From positions 1 to 6,676 of the forward strand of contig JAPUJU010000078.1 in assembly GCA_027296025.1 (NCBI GenBank): a stretch of DNA of 6,676 bases. The letters run 5' to 3'. The DNA is from a bacterium (GTDB lineage: Bacteria > Krumholzibacteriota > Krumholzibacteriia > WVZY01). The number at the start of each line of letters is the position of its first letter. The stretch's first letter is position 1. The notes beneath the pieces are model-generated. The model worked only from the letters and a program-made list of their open reading frames with translations. It had not been told where the DNA came from and ran no database searches. Shown piece after piece: positions 5,097 to 6,676 of the stretch. The position numbers and the translations under genes are program-made.

Positions 5097-6155
5097 TTAC
5101 GTGTTGCTTACGTTTCCTTTGGCCGACGAGCCACGCGTGCCGGCCGCCCGTTCTACCCGGTCGTGAATCATTTCCGGCGAAATCGCCGCGTAGCATTCCA
5201 GTTGAGTCGGGCACTCCCTGCGAAAGCATGGCGAGCAGTGCACCGGCTCACAAACCACATCGACATGATCGCCCAACGGACGCGTCCAGGTCGGCGACGT
5301 CGACCCGAAGATAACGACAACCGGGGTCCCGATTGACGCAGCCGCGTGCGGTACGCCGCTGTCGTTTGCAACAACAGCGAGTGCGCTCTCGAGAACGCCG
5401 AACAATGTTCCAAGGTCGGTTTTCCCTGCAATGTTGTGTGCGCCACCGATGTCGTGGCTGATCCAGTCGCACATCTCACGCTCCGTCGCCGAGCCCACGA
5501 GGACAACCGGCACGTCTTTCGCAATCATCGTCACCAGCTCGCGGTACTTCTCGCGCGGCCACGATTTTGTCAGACCGAACGTCGCTCCCGGAACGACCAC
5601 CACGTAACCGGAACCGGTATCCAAACGCTTGCCCAGAATCTTCGCGGTGCTCTCCCTGTCCTTATCGAAAACACGGACGGAAGGAACGTCGGGTTCGGAC
5701 GGCTGCTGCATCCCCATGGCATCGATTAATTCGCGTCCGAGCCCCAGATAGCTTTCCGAGAGATGGGTCTCCCTCGAGCCGCGCGTTGGCAGCCCCCGCG
5801 TAAGCAGCATGCCGCGGCCGTCCGTCCGGAAGCCGATTCGATGCTGGATTCCCGCGAGGTAGAGCGCCAATGCGCTCGAGAAAGACGGCGGAAGGACCAC
5901 GCCGGCGGCCAGAGCGATGGCACGAAGGGTCCGGCTGCGGTGCCAGAAGCGCCTCGCCCATCCACTTTTCGACAACACGACCAGTTGATCGACTTCGTCC
6001 ACTCCCCAGAATACACGAGCGGTGTATCCGCTGCACATTACGCACACGCGAACACCCTCGCACGCGGCGAGGTATCCAAGGAGCGGAAGACTCATGACCG
6101 CATCGCCGAGCCAGCTCGGCGCGACAAGCAACAGATTCCTCGTCTTTGATCGCAT
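5097..6155 (-). CDS. waaF: ADP-heptose:LPS heptosyltransferase II-like (WaaF/RfaF)
   Basis: A 352-residue GT9 enzyme that, by family, adds the second L-glycero-D-manno-heptose of the LPS inner core from ADP-heptose at the cytoplasmic face of the inner membrane. WaaF-type marks: LLLVAPSWLGDAVMSLPL (8-25), with the PSWxGD motif of heptosyltransferase II and Asp18; VVLPPSFSSALALYLAGI (86-103) followed by HRIGFR; VPGATFGLTKSWP (188-200), the donor-binding PGAxFGxxKxWP pattern; and VANDSGVPHAAASIGTPVV (262-280), then FGSTSPTWTRPLG. A C-terminal cysteine group C307-x2-C310-x4-C315-x5-C321 precedes the last helices. The ATG at 6155 lies 9 nt after the ABC transporter stop with AGGG 4 nt upstream. 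Of the three GT9 proteins here, this one matches a named enzyme best. The other two lack PSWxGD and PGAxFG, so the tandem is not simply a recent triplication. Confidence 0.9.
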   Translation of the reverse strand: MRSKTRNLLLVAPSWLGDAVMSLPLLGYLAACEGVRVCVMCSGYTARVFWGVDEVDQLVVLSKSGWARRFWHRSRTLRAIALAAGVVLPPSFSSALALYLAGIQHRIGFRTDGRGMLLTRGLPTRGSRETHLSESYLGLGRELIDAMGMQQPSEPDVPSVRVFDKDRESTAKILGKRLDTGSGYVVVVPGATFGLTKSWPREKYRELVTMIAKDVPVVLVGSATEREMCDWISHDIGGAHNIAGKTDLGTLFGVLESALAVVANDSGVPHAAASIGTPVVVIFGSTSPTWTRPLGDHVDVVCEPVHCSPCFRRECPTQLECYAAISPEMIHDRVERAAGTRGSSAKGNVSNT

Positions 6156-6164
6156 GGTACCCTG

Positions 6165-6676
6165 TCAGGACGCCATACCAAACTGGAGCTTGTAGAGCTT
6201 CCTGTATGTTCCGCCGGAGTTGAGCAATTGATCGTGTGTTCCGAACTCGCGAACGATTCCATTCTCGAGAACTAGAATCTTGTCCGCGTTCTGGACGGTG
6301 GACAAACGGTGCGCGATCACAAAGGTCGTGCGGTCCTCGAGAAGTCGGTCGATCGCCTCCTGCACGAGCAGTTCGCTTTCCGTGTCCAGCGCGCTCGTCG
6401 CCTCGTCGAAAATCAGGATTTTCGGGTCACGCAGTACCGCGCGCGCGATCGAAAGCCGCTGACGCTGCCCTCCGGACAGCTGCGCGCCCCGCTCGCCAAT
6501 AACCGTATCGTACCCGTCGGGTAGGTTAATGATAAATGAGTGGGCGTTTGCCGTTTTCGCTGCCTCAATGACTTTCTCCGGCGAACATTCCGGAAGGCCA
6601 TACGCAATGTTGTCGCGTACTGTGTCGTTGAAGAGAATCACTTCCTGCGTCACGATTCCCATCAGATCCCGAAGCG
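6165..6676 (-). CDS. ABC transporter ATP-binding C-terminus, MsbA/lipid A exporter-like (partial)
   Basis: The last 169 residues of an ABC exporter nucleotide-binding domain are present; the frame is open to the right edge (LRDL before the first Met), so the membrane domain and Walker A lie outside the window. Visible motifs, numbered from that Met: the Q-loop region GIVTQEVILFNDTVRDNIAYG (split over 2-22), signature LSGGQRQRLSIARA (62-75), Walker B KILIFDEATSALD (81-93) with the catalytic Glu, and the H-loop FVIAHRLST (114-122). The sequence is typical of type IV (subfamily B) half-transporters that carry a permease and an ATPase in one chain, such as MsbA, which flips lipid A-core to the periplasmic leaflet. 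MsbA identity is inferred from the adjacent heptosyltransferase gene 9 nt downstream; a multidrug or other lipid exporter of the same family cannot be excluded from this domain alone. Confidence 0.9.
   Translation of the reverse strand, partial: LRDLMGIVTQEVILFNDTVRDNIAYGLPECSPEKVIEAAKTANAHSFIINLPDGYDTVIGERGAQLSGGQRQRLSIARAVLRDPKILIFDEATSALDTESELLVQEAIDRLLEDRTTFVIAHRLSTVQNADKILVLENGIVREFGTHDQLLNSGGTYRKLYKLQFGMAS

Overview
The window is a run of eight genes, all on the minus strand, so transcription runs from high to low coordinates. By eye the GC content is about 55-60%. The content points to a Gram-negative bacterium with a lipid A-heptose type cell envelope: the end of an MsbA/LipidA-exporter-like ABC transporter, an ADP-heptose:LPS heptosyltransferase (WaaF-like), a heptose-7-phosphate kinase (HldA-like), a separate heptose-1-phosphate adenylyltransferase (HldC-like) and two more GT9 (heptosyltransferase superfamily) proteins. 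Kinase and adenylyltransferase are separate genes rather than the fused HldE of E. coli, and both carry motif variants unlike E. coli HldE. This suggests a lineage outside the Gammaproteobacteria, but the phylum cannot be fixed from this sequence alone.

Layout in transcription order: ABC transporter C-terminus (6676-6165, truncated by the window edge); waaF-like (6155-5097); hldA-like (5080-4052); hldC-like (4055-3552, TTG start overlapping the hldA stop); GT9 protein A (3555-2473, TTG start overlapping the hldC stop); GT9 protein B (2465-1398, GTG start). These six are spaced by 16 nt or less, or overlap, and look like one transcript. A 229-nt spacer (1169-1397) follows. It holds a terminator-like hairpin with a T-rich tail and then a weak candidate promoter. 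A second pair follows: a secreted DUF3108-type protein (1168-269, GTG start) and the first 101 residues of a conserved protein of unknown function (303-1, cut by the window edge), whose start overlaps the DUF3108 gene by 35 nt.

The genes fit together as an LPS inner-core module. HldA phosphorylates and HldC activates a heptose phosphate to a nucleotide sugar. WaaF-like and the two other GT9 proteins would use such donors to extend the core on lipid A. The ABC protein would flip the lipid A-core across the inner membrane. GmhA, GmhB, HldD and WaaC are not in this window. The DUF3108 protein is exported and may belong to the same envelope programme, but nothing in the sequence proves it.

I see no mobile elements, CRISPR arrays, tRNA or rRNA genes. 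The region is mostly ordinary. The points most worth a second look are the shared four-cysteine cluster in all three glycosyltransferases, the paired divergence of kinase and adenylyltransferase from the E. coli type, and the uncharacterised protein at the left edge.
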